Positions 1-6,955 of a stretch of DNA of 8,025 nt are shown here, in pieces. Positions within the stretch are counted from its first letter, which is position 1, and each line of letters begins with the position of its first letter. Both the position numbers and the translations under genes were made by a program. The DNA comes from Candidatus Poseidonia sp. (GTDB lineage Archaea; Thermoplasmatota; Poseidoniia; Poseidoniales; Poseidoniaceae), in contig JALRLQ010000070.1 of the NCBI GenBank assembly GCA_023254365.1, positions 1-8,025 on the forward strand, written 5' to 3'. The notes beneath the pieces are model-generated. The model saw only the letters and a program-made list of their open reading frames with translations. It did not search any database and was not told the DNA's origin.

Positions 1-2
1 CC

Positions 3-47
3 CGTGAAATTTTCGTCAGCGAGGACTTCAGCCGCTCCTTGATCTAG
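3..47 (+). pseudogene. Upstream segment of the RND/MMPL transporter, ending at an in-frame TAG
   Basis: From the left edge this frame reads REIFVSEDFSRSLI and then hits TAG at 45-47. It then continues without any frame change as VDMPFIPVADTSKSVDAVNE in the gene that follows. The joined text reads naturally as one beta strand of an RND extracytoplasmic porter domain (a charged turn, then a 'RSLI-x-VDMPF' strand), so these 14 codons most likely belong to the same protein as the membrane domain downstream. The TAG is one base away from a tyrosine codon (TAC or TAT), a residue that would suit the strand. It may be a nonsense mutation, a sequencing or assembly error, or less likely a recoded stop. 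The true gene start lies outside the window. Confidence 0.55.
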
Positions 48-53
48 GTCGAT

Positions 54-785
54 ATGCCGTTCATTCCCGTTGCTGACACATCCAAGAGCGTGGATGCGGT
101 GAACGAACTGACTTCAACCTTCCAGGGCCCGCACGGAGAATCTGCAGAGGATTTGACGGGTGTTGCAGCCACGGCCATCGAAGTCAACGAATTGATTGTA
201 GGTTCACAGTGGACCTCGCTTGGATTTGCCATCATTTTGACGCTGATCACGCTGGCCATCGTGTTCAGGGACATCCGGTATTCCATATGGACCACGTCTC
301 CGGTGATCGCCACTGTCGCTTTGCAATGGTTGGTCATGTGGCAAATGGACGTGCCGTTGTCCCTCGTCACGGTGATGATCGGATCGATTCTCGTCGGGGT
401 CGGTGTTGACTTTTCCATTCACATAGCCAACCGAATCCGTGAACTCGGTGGCGGCATTCAAGCCATCCGAAGTGCTGCTGTAGGGACAGGCATGTCCTTG
501 TTTGAGGCAGCGGTGGTGACTTCATTGGGTATGTTCACCGCATACAACATTCCGATTCCAGAAATTCAGCCGTTCATCACAGTTATTCTCATTCTTCTTT
601 GGGTGGCTGCTGCCAGTGCGTTGATTCTCCTCCCGGCCATTTTCGTCACCCTCGAAAAAATGGGCATTGGTGCAGTCAGCGGGACCAACAGCATGGCGAA
701 GAAACTCGGTTTGTTGCGAACCCACCAAGCCACCGAAGACGTGATGGAGGCTGCACTCCTTGACGATGTTGTTGATGCTTGGTAG
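54..785 (+). CDS. RND/MMPL superfamily transporter, C-terminal membrane domain (5' part outside window or interrupted)
   Basis: This is the C-terminal half of an RND-superfamily membrane protein, of the HAE3/MMPL 'predicted exporter' kind. Counting from ATG 54, a short remnant of the second porter domain (about 1-50) leads into five membrane segments at about 56-70, 78-96, 102-124, 144-164 and 174-198. The segment with GVGVDFSIHIANRIREL (about 116-132) matches the conserved RND motif in which an acidic residue follows a glycine-rich helix. The following helix has the usual small-residue pattern (VGTGMSLFEAAVVTSLGM). A soluble acidic tail ends in DDVVDAW. Family members are about 700-1000 residues, so this is only a fragment. 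ATG 54 is the first start after the TAG at 45-47, but a protein starting there would lack the porter domains and is unlikely to be functional. Substrate cannot be told; lipids or hydrophobic compounds are typical for the family. Stop is TAG, with a second in-frame TAG at 798-800. Confidence 0.85.
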   Translation: MPFIPVADTSKSVDAVNELTSTFQGPHGESAEDLTGVAATAIEVNELIVGSQWTSLGFAIILTLITLAIVFRDIRYSIWTTSPVIATVALQWLVMWQMDVPLSLVTVMIGSILVGVGVDFSIHIANRIRELGGGIQAIRSAAVGTGMSLFEAAVVTSLGMFTAYNIPIPEIQPFITVILILLWVAAASALILLPAIFVTLEKMGIGAVSGTNSMAKKLGLLRTHQATEDVMEAALLDDVVDAW

Positions 786-823
786 GCGTGCAATCCATAG
801 ACCCCTTCCTCTTGGGATGCATC

Positions 824-1297
824 ATGAACTTCTGGCTGATGAAGTCCGAATTGGATGTGTATCCCTACAGCCAACTGGTGGCAGATGGCCAAACGCATTG
901 GGACGGCGTTCGAAATTATCAAGCAAGAAACACGATGCGTGACAGTATGAAAGTCGGCGATTTGATCTTGTTTTACCATTCAAACACCAAGCCTCCTCAT
1001 GTCGGCGGCGTCGCACGTGTGGTTCGTGAGGGCTATCCTGATTTCACGTCCTGGGATGCTTCGAGCAAGTACTTTGATGAAAAATCAACACCAGATACCC
1101 CACGCTGGTTCATGGTGGATATTGAGCCCGTGTGTGAACTTCCGATGGTGTCGCTCGATGCCATGAGGCAGAACCCGAACCTCGAGGGAATGCCCTTGCT
1201 TCAACGGGGCCAACGTCTCTCGGTGCAAACGGTTTCGTCAGAACATTTTGATGAAGTCCTCAACATGGCCGGTACATCTCGAGATGATCTCCAATAA
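824..1297 (+). CDS. EVE domain protein (PUA-like fold, THYN1-like)
   Basis: This 157-residue protein is a single EVE domain from end to end. It opens with MNFWLMKSELDVYPYSQL, the usual 'WLMKSEP' beginning, followed by HWDGVRNYQARNTMRD (about 26-41), KVGDLILFYHSNTKPPHVGG (about 44-63), a 'SKYFDEKSTPDTPRWFMVD' stretch (about 81-99), and the late motif LLQRGQRLSVQTVSSEHFDE. EVE domains have a PUA-related fold with an aromatic pocket; family members, including human THYN1, are thought to bind modified bases in DNA or possibly RNA. The conserved Trp, Tyr and Arg residues of WDGVRNYQAR and the FYHS strand are the likely pocket. I chose ATG 824 over TTG 779 because the family starts right at this methionine, and TTG 779 would overlap the preceding gene. 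No nuclease, methylase or helicase is fused or adjacent, so its target is open. No Shine-Dalgarno site is evident. Confidence 0.93.
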   Translation: MNFWLMKSELDVYPYSQLVADGQTHWDGVRNYQARNTMRDSMKVGDLILFYHSNTKPPHVGGVARVVREGYPDFTSWDASSKYFDEKSTPDTPRWFMVDIEPVCELPMVSLDAMRQNPNLEGMPLLQRGQRLSVQTVSSEHFDEVLNMAGTSRDDLQ

Positions 1298-1300
1298 CAC

Positions 1301-1304
1301 GGTG
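1301..1304 (+). promoter_or_regulatory. Possible ribosome binding site (GGTG) for the aminotransferase
   Basis: GGTG lies five bases before ATG 1310 and could pair with the CACC part of an archaeal 16S rRNA 3' end. It supports ATG 1310 as the start, but four bases is weak evidence. Confidence 0.3.
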
Positions 1305-1309
1305 TTTGC

Positions 1310-2530
1310 ATGCGGCCTGACATTCCAGTATCTCAGCGAGCGGCTCGAATCGAGTATGCCATTCGAGATGTGGTGGTTCCCGCTACACGTCTCGAGGCTG
1401 AAGGCCACCGAATCATCAAGCTGAACATCGGCGACCCTATTGCGTACCCTGGGTTACCAACGCCACAGCACATGGTTGATGCGTACGCCCAAGCCCTGCA
1501 CGATGGCCGCAATGGATATTCTCCTTCCTATGGGCTACCTGAACTTCGCAAGGCCATTGCTGAAGATGAACAGCGGAAAGGCTGGGAAGCATCGGCCGAT
1601 GACATCTATGTTTGTCATGGCGTAACTGAGGCGTTGCAACTGATCTTCGCAGCGGTTCTGGAGGAAGGAAGCAAAGTCCTCGCACCGGGCCCCCACTACC
1701 CACCCTACATGGCGTATCCGCAAATGTACGGTGGGACCACCGTTGAATACAAACTTCACAGTGATGACCTTTGGCAACCCGATTTTGAGGACATCGCATC
1801 AAAGATGGACGATGATGTTCGTTTGCTTGTCTTGATCAACCCAAACAATCCATGTGGCACGGTATGCGGCCCCGAAGAAATTGACCGTTTGCTCTCCATC
1901 GCTCGCGACTATCCGAACTGCATCGTCGTTGCTGACGAAATTTACGATGGATTGGATTTTACCGGAACCCATGTTTCGATTGCCAGCCGGAGCACCGACG
2001 TACCTGTCATCGCCTTAAACGGTGTTTCCAAAGTCTACTACGCACCCGGCTGGAGAATTGGTTACATGGCGCTTCACGACCCAAGCGGATGCATGAACCT
2101 CGTGCGAGACGGCCTTGAGCGGCTCCTTCGTTCGCGATTATGTGCCTCGACGCCAGCACAACTCGGCTACCTCGCAGGCTTGAAGGGCGACCGAGGATGG
2201 ATGGATGCGTACATGGAGAAAGTCAAGCAACAGCGTGATTACTGTCTCGAGCGTATTCATGCCATTGAGGGACTTGAAGTTGAATCGCCAGGAGGCGCCT
2301 TCTACATGTTTGTGCGCCTGACCGACAACCAATGGTCGAACAACGACAAGGAATTTGTGCTTCAATTGTTGGAAGAGGAACACGTTCTGCTCGTCCATGG
2401 AAGCGGTTTCTCTCCTGCCTTGGGACAAGGTCATGTTCGTTTGGTCTATCTTCCAACGATTGATGTTCTTGAGGTGGCCTTCGACCGAATCGAAGCCTTC
2501 CTCAAAAGGCATCGGCTCTCGGGGCATTGA
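1310..2530 (+). CDS. Class I/II PLP-dependent aminotransferase, archaeal alanine aminotransferase type
   Basis: Fold-type I aminotransferase of 406 residues, the normal length. Likely reaction: alanine + 2-oxoglutarate to pyruvate + glutamate, in the cytoplasm. Landmarks: RIEYAIRDVVVPA and KLNIGDPIAYPG near the N terminus (about 13-47), NGYSPSYGLPELRKAI (68-83), TEALQLIF (106-113), PGPHYPPY (126-133), NPNNPCG (177-183), ADEIYDG with Asp209 and Tyr212 contacting the cofactor, the PLP-binding lysine Lys241 in NGVSKVYYAPGWRIGYM with Arg249, and the carboxylate-binding Arg377 in GHVRLVY. From memory, the order and wording of these motifs, including 'RLCASTPAQ' and 'VLLVHGSGF', match the characterised Pyrococcus alanine aminotransferase closely, which favours this over aspartate aminotransferase. 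Exact amino donor is not proven by motifs. The usual NPNNPTG is NPNNPCG here. It starts 12 bases after the EVE gene, so the two may be co-transcribed. Confidence 0.93.
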   Translation: MRPDIPVSQRAARIEYAIRDVVVPATRLEAEGHRIIKLNIGDPIAYPGLPTPQHMVDAYAQALHDGRNGYSPSYGLPELRKAIAEDEQRKGWEASADDIYVCHGVTEALQLIFAAVLEEGSKVLAPGPHYPPYMAYPQMYGGTTVEYKLHSDDLWQPDFEDIASKMDDDVRLLVLINPNNPCGTVCGPEEIDRLLSIARDYPNCIVVADEIYDGLDFTGTHVSIASRSTDVPVIALNGVSKVYYAPGWRIGYMALHDPSGCMNLVRDGLERLLRSRLCASTPAQLGYLAGLKGDRGWMDAYMEKVKQQRDYCLERIHAIEGLEVESPGGAFYMFVRLTDNQWSNNDKEFVLQLLEEEHVLLVHGSGFSPALGQGHVRLVYLPTIDVLEVAFDRIEAFLKRHRLSGH

Positions 2531-2569
2531 GGCAAAGATTTCTTCAAGCCTCTCCTACGCCATGGAACC

Positions 2570-5566
2570 ATGCGAAGCGGGCACCACATCGCCGTTGCGA
2601 TTGGATTGCTTCTGCTATGCTTGCCGACGACCTCTGCCGCCACGGTCTCCTCAAGCCAGGGCCTCAACATGGATCTGATTGCACCTTTGCTCCTTGCTCT
2701 TCTTATTGCGTTCTTCGTGCGCAAGTGGTTTATTCCACAACAACTCAAGAATCTTCAAGTCGCGTTCGAAATCGAAGACGATTTGTACGAAGTCCATCGC
2801 ATCACACGAACGCTGAGGGATTCACGTAAATTGCTCAAACAAGGACGCGTCGGTTTTGGCGTGATGCTGTACATGATGGGACTCACCGGTGTTTTGATTC
2901 TGATTGCGGAATTGTTGTTCAATGCTGCCGTGTTTTCCAGGATCAATCTGTACATCATGGCGTTCTTGATTTTGATTCCTGTCATCATCTCCCCTTGGCA
3001 ATCGCTCAACAGCCAACTTTCAAACAAGAAAAGGGAGACCAAAGCTTCGGCGAGTGCCCAAGTTATTCGCACGGTTACTACGCTGGCCATTCTGCTGATT
3101 GTTACGGCGATGGTGCTCGCCTACGGTTACCAAGTTGAGGGCTCCCTGACACCAACGTGGATTGCCTTTGGGATGCTGACCTTCATGGCGCCGACCATCT
3201 TCGCTTACGGTCGCATCATGGGGGCTTCATGGAACATGCTCTTGATCAGTAAATGGCGTACAACGAGAGGCCGGTTGAACCCGATTGACCCCGAAAAGAA
3301 CGGGTTCATCGGGCGTTTGTTTTCGTTTATCCTCGTCCTCTTCCTCCTCACCATGCCTATTACTGCACTGAACGGTATTTTGACCGTGCTTCACGTGATG
3401 TTGAATAGCCCAGCCAACGCCACTGAGATTTTGAACTACGGTGGCATTATTGGCTATTCCATCTATTTGGAAATCGATTTGATTTCTGAAATCCTGTTCC
3501 AACTCGAATTCATCAAAGCCCTTCCTGAATTTCTTTCTCTCTATCTCACGCTGAACATCGCCATCGTTGGATTGGCCTTTATTTTTGAATTGACCCGCAA
3601 CTTGATCCTTGGTGGACAAACCTTCGGTGGCATGTTCGGCGTCACCCTAGACACGCCCCGTGAAATTCGTGCGGAAAAGGCTGCTCAAGCACGTCAATTG
3701 ACCTTTGCGTTTGCAGGGTTTTCAGGTTATACAGTGTTGTTACTCATTCTCGTGTGCTACAAGGAATTTGGTGATTTGATGCCAATGACGGCGTGGTTGG
3801 AGGCGCGCGACTTCGATGAGGGAATGCGACTTTTGACCGTTTGGCTCTTTATCGCTGTTGGTCAGGCCGTTTTCCTTTTGGCATGGCTCCTCTCCATCAG
3901 CCGGTTCGGGCACCTTCGAAAATTGCGGTTCGACCTAAATCCCGATGAACGCCGGGAGGGTGCGGTCAAATTGGCAGGTGGTGACCGCCTCCAACATTTG
4001 GTTGAAACGGCAGCCTACAACGAAGACATAGACCTCCTTATTCGAGTTCAAACCCATGATTTCCCTGGCGATCAGGCCTTGATTCGTCAAGAACAATCAA
4101 GGGCGTCGATGTGGGAAAAAGCCCTCCGTGGTTTGTGGCCCCAAGCCATTGAAGAAAGCCGTAAATTACTGGCGCAATCAGGAGGGGAAAACGACGAAGC
4201 ACGGATGATTATCGCTACAGGTTACATCGCATTGCGTCGACTCGACGCAGCTCGTGAGGCGTTGCACGGTTTGCAACAACGAGATGGTTACGACGAACCA
4301 GAAATTCTCTCCTTCATCTGTGAATGGTTGGACCCATGGCATGGCTCAGTCACCGAGGACGACCTTTGGGATTGGGAGAACAATTCCGTGATAGACCATC
4401 TCCAAATGCTTCAGAACATGATGCGTTATTGGAGCCCACAACCAAAGGACCTGATGGTTCACAACGACAGAATTTCACTGGTCGGTCAACTGTCAATGGT
4501 GGCGTTGTTGCGTGCTCAACGACGCTACGACGAGGCTCTCGAATTGGCTCTTACACTGGTGAGAGCGGACCCCACGGGGGTGCGTCCACGAATTGCTGTT
4601 GCTTTGAGCCTGCTTGATACGGGTCAATGGCACGATGCGAAAACCGTGGTTGATGAGTTGATCAAGAGCGACAGCCAAGACCCACGTGTGATGGCGCTCG
4701 CCGTTATTTTCGGCTATGGAAGCAAAGGCAAGGAACATCTCGAGGTTTCGTTGATTCTGGATGATGCAAAGGCAACAAAGCAGTGGATGGATGCCGCTCC
4801 GGTCAATCCCTATGCTCCGCTTCTCCAAAAGGGGGGTTTGGACGAGGCCATCAACGCCAACGTTATGATCGTGGCACACGAGGCAACTCGACGATCCATG
4901 CCCCCTCGTTTCTCACCCGGTGTTCTCTCAAGTATCTTCCAGTACTTCGTCCTCGTTCCAATGTGGTTTGTTCTGGGTATTTTGACCTACCAAGAAGTCG
5001 GCACCTCGGAAGGGTTGTCGGTATTGGGCGGACTTCTTTTCATGCATTTTTCTTATGTTCGCTTTTCCCGCCAACAAGAGCATCAAATCAAACATCGGGA
5101 CCAACGGGGCCTCATCAAATACGCAAGGAGAATGCGGCGATTTAAGGTTCAACCAAGTGCCGAAAACATACCAATTGGGAACCACCTGTTGTTGGGTGGC
5201 ATCTTGGTTTCTGTCAACGGCGTTGTTCTTGACATTGGGTTCCCTGCCTGGCTGTTTGAGCGCCTGCCGAAGGAATCCGACAAGAAGGTGCGTGGACGCT
5301 TGCGTCGACGCGCCACATCGCTCGAAAAGGGGCGTACACCTCGCGTTCGCCCCCTCGGCAAAGCATGGTGGTTGAAGCGACCAAAAGAGCATCAGGAGGG
5401 TGGCCCTATGTTGGAACGTGAAATCGGACCCGTTGCGTACCGTGGGCGAACAAATTACATCAGAAAGAAAGAGCCTCAATCGCTGAATGCGGCTGCAAAG
5501 GGTGAGGAGAACATCGTCCAAGAGCGGTTCATACCGCGCAACACCATTCGAAGTGAACGAACGTGA
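2570..5566 (+). CDS. Large polytopic membrane protein with cytoplasmic TPR-like region, function unknown
   Basis: I do not recognise a named family for this 998-residue protein. It begins with a signal-peptide-like stretch (7-24, LLLLCLPTTSA) and a first membrane helix (35-50). More hydrophobic segments follow at about 97-118, 125-142, 167-188, 193-213, 248-277, 321-341, 377-396 and 419-443. Loops rich in Arg and Lys (50-95, 150-165, 215-245, 445-465) alternate as the positive-inside rule expects and place the next region in the cytoplasm. Residues 455-775 are soluble and alpha-helical, with TPR-like units at about 543-573, 637-669 and 671-704 (for example RYDEALELALTLVRADP). Two membrane helices follow (785-806, 814-832), then a hydrophobic stretch (870-890) and a very basic tail of about 100 residues. 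TPRs usually bind protein partners, so a scaffold or assembly role is possible but unproven. ATG 2570 is 39 bases after the aminotransferase; ATG 2669 is an alternative start that would drop the signal-like segment. No Shine-Dalgarno site is seen. Confidence 0.9.
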   Translation: MRSGHHIAVAIGLLLLCLPTTSAATVSSSQGLNMDLIAPLLLALLIAFFVRKWFIPQQLKNLQVAFEIEDDLYEVHRITRTLRDSRKLLKQGRVGFGVMLYMMGLTGVLILIAELLFNAAVFSRINLYIMAFLILIPVIISPWQSLNSQLSNKKRETKASASAQVIRTVTTLAILLIVTAMVLAYGYQVEGSLTPTWIAFGMLTFMAPTIFAYGRIMGASWNMLLISKWRTTRGRLNPIDPEKNGFIGRLFSFILVLFLLTMPITALNGILTVLHVMLNSPANATEILNYGGIIGYSIYLEIDLISEILFQLEFIKALPEFLSLYLTLNIAIVGLAFIFELTRNLILGGQTFGGMFGVTLDTPREIRAEKAAQARQLTFAFAGFSGYTVLLLILVCYKEFGDLMPMTAWLEARDFDEGMRLLTVWLFIAVGQAVFLLAWLLSISRFGHLRKLRFDLNPDERREGAVKLAGGDRLQHLVETAAYNEDIDLLIRVQTHDFPGDQALIRQEQSRASMWEKALRGLWPQAIEESRKLLAQSGGENDEARMIIATGYIALRRLDAAREALHGLQQRDGYDEPEILSFICEWLDPWHGSVTEDDLWDWENNSVIDHLQMLQNMMRYWSPQPKDLMVHNDRISLVGQLSMVALLRAQRRYDEALELALTLVRADPTGVRPRIAVALSLLDTGQWHDAKTVVDELIKSDSQDPRVMALAVIFGYGSKGKEHLEVSLILDDAKATKQWMDAAPVNPYAPLLQKGGLDEAINANVMIVAHEATRRSMPPRFSPGVLSSIFQYFVLVPMWFVLGILTYQEVGTSEGLSVLGGLLFMHFSYVRFSRQQEHQIKHRDQRGLIKYARRMRRFKVQPSAENIPIGNHLLLGGILVSVNGVVLDIGFPAWLFERLPKESDKKVRGRLRRRATSLEKGRTPRVRPLGKAWWLKRPKEHQEGGPMLEREIGPVAYRGRTNYIRKKEPQSLNAAAKGEENIVQERFIPRNTIRSERT

Positions 5567-5626
5567 TGTTGGTTCCCAGCAGGCCTCTTACGAGACTTCA
5601 AAGACCGATTTCACCCATGTATCGGC

Positions 5627-6940
5627 GTGACCAACGCACCCGGAGCATGGCAACCTTCCGCCCCCAACCGTGACCATGGAGCCACGGTACTCAACGCTGT
5701 GAAAGCCAGTGGTGAATTGTACCGCAACGGTTTGGGCATGATCGCTTCTGAAAACATCGTTTCACCCCTCGTTCGAGACATTGTCGCAAGTGACCTTCAC
5801 GGTCGTTATGCGGAAGGCTTGCCAGGAAAGCGATATTACCAGGGGTGTGATGATTTTGACACCATTGAAGCGCTCGGAATTTCCTTGGCCCAAGATGTGT
5901 TTTCGGCACCGTTTGCCAATATTCAATCCACGTCAGGGACGGTTTCAAACATTGGAGCATTGAAGGCCTTGGCGAAACCCGGCGATCGAATCACGGCGGT
6001 ATCCACTGCCGATGGGGGTCACATCTCCCATGCCAGAATGGGTGCGGTCGGTCTTCGCGATTTGGACCTGACGACGTATCCGTGGGACGAGGACCGAATG
6101 GAACCAGATGTTGACGCTGCTTGCAAAACCATTCGGAGTGTTGAGCCAACCGTGGCCTTGTTTGGTCAATCTGTGTTCCTTTTCCCCACTCCGATGAGGG
6201 AAATGGCAGACGCTGCCAAGGAAGTCGGTGCCTCGGTGATGTACGACGGTGCGCATGTCTTGGGTTTGATCGCCGGTGGTCAATTTCAAGACCCACTTCG
6301 GGAAGGCGCTGACATCATGACCGGTTCAAGCCACAAGACCTTCCCTGGTCCGCAAGGTGGCTTCCTTCTTTCATCCTCGGAAGATGAAACGTTTCAGCGA
6401 CGCCTCAACAACGCTATGTTCCCAGGTGTGTGTTCCTCCTATCATCTTCATCACGTTGCAGGGAAAGTGATGGCCCTTGCAGAATTCAAAGAGTACGGTG
6501 AAGCGTATGCACGGGACACGGTGGCCAACGCTCAGGCATTCGCTCAGGCGTTGGCAGCCGAAGGTTTCGATGTCCTGGCTGAAAGCAGAGGTTACACCGC
6601 CTCCCATCAAGTGCTCACCCGACACGGCGCTCTTGATTCCGGCGCTGGAGCAAAAGCTGCGGCCTTGCTTGAGCAAGCAGGCATCATCACCAACATGAAC
6701 ATGCTTCCGGGAGACACCAAGGCCATGTCACCATCGGGGCTACGGTTGGGTGTTCAGGAACTGACCCGTGTTGGATTTTCTCAAGACGATATGGCTGAAG
6801 TGGCCCGTTTCTATGCCCGTGTTTTGCTGAACGGAGAAGACCCATCAACCGTTAAAATGGACGTGCATGCTCTCAAAGAACAACACCAAATCATCCGCTA
6901 TTGCTTCAATGAAGATGGGCGTTCAGGATATCCTCGTTGA
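5627..6940 (+). CDS. glyA: Serine hydroxymethyltransferase
   Basis: Cytoplasmic PLP enzyme that interconverts serine and glycine, passing the one-carbon unit to a folate or, in many archaea, a methanopterin-type carrier. At 437 residues it has the usual length. Motifs: MIASENIVSP (38-47); GRYAEGLPGKRYYQG (59-73) with the substrate-site tyrosines Tyr61 and Tyr71; the STSGTVSN loop (101-108) and DGGHISH (129-135) of the cofactor site; YDGAHVLGL (206-214) with Asp207 and His210; MTGSSHKTFPGPQGG (231-245) with the PLP lysine Lys237; and SGLRLGVQELTR (370-381) with the carboxylate-binding Arg373. The last motif has the archaeal form instead of bacterial GTPA. GTG 5627 is the only suitable start: no in-frame ATG lies near, and the ATG at 5617 is in another frame. 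The 60-base gap before it shows no Shine-Dalgarno or convincing TATA box. The carrier cannot be read from the sequence. Confidence 0.96.
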   Translation: MTNAPGAWQPSAPNRDHGATVLNAVKASGELYRNGLGMIASENIVSPLVRDIVASDLHGRYAEGLPGKRYYQGCDDFDTIEALGISLAQDVFSAPFANIQSTSGTVSNIGALKALAKPGDRITAVSTADGGHISHARMGAVGLRDLDLTTYPWDEDRMEPDVDAACKTIRSVEPTVALFGQSVFLFPTPMREMADAAKEVGASVMYDGAHVLGLIAGGQFQDPLREGADIMTGSSHKTFPGPQGGFLLSSSEDETFQRRLNNAMFPGVCSSYHLHHVAGKVMALAEFKEYGEAYARDTVANAQAFAQALAAEGFDVLAESRGYTASHQVLTRHGALDSGAGAKAAALLEQAGIITNMNMLPGDTKAMSPSGLRLGVQELTRVGFSQDDMAEVARFYARVLLNGEDPSTVKMDVHALKEQHQIIRYCFNEDGRSGYPR

Positions 6941-6941
6941 C

Positions 6942-6945
6942 GGAG
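6942..6945 (+). promoter_or_regulatory. Possible ribosome binding site (GGAG) for the downstream gene
   Basis: GGAG begins one base after the glyA stop codon and ends ten bases before ATG 6956. The sequence is a normal Shine-Dalgarno core, but the spacing is at the long end, so support is moderate to weak. Confidence 0.3.
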
Positions 6946-6955
6946 CCGTGTACAC

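Noticed and set aside
54..785. ATG 54 as a genuine start of a separate small membrane protein
   Set aside because: The sequence before the TAG continues the same domain, and a product starting at 54 would begin inside a porter-domain strand. I keep the coordinates only as the open part of an interrupted gene.
779..823. TTG 779 as the start of the EVE gene
   Set aside because: It would add 15 residues not typical of the family and overlap the transporter stop. ATG 824 coincides with the usual start of EVE proteins.
566..979. Minus-strand open frame (137 codons) across the transporter end and the EVE start
   Set aside because: It spans two real + strand genes with clear family motifs and shows no motif of its own.
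4569..4580. Short C-run/G-run palindrome (CCCCACGGGG) as a terminator or regulatory hairpin
   Set aside because: It lies in the middle of the TPR-coding region, is very short, and has no T-run after it.
4928..5521. Long open frame on the minus strand (197 codons) inside the membrane protein gene
   Set aside because: It lies wholly within a well-supported + strand gene, its translation has no recognisable domain and is low in protein-like order, and long antisense frames are common opposite genes of this codon use.
5617..5626. ATG 5617 as the start of serine hydroxymethyltransferase
   Set aside because: It is in a different reading frame from the enzyme. GTG 5627 is in frame and gives a normal N terminus.
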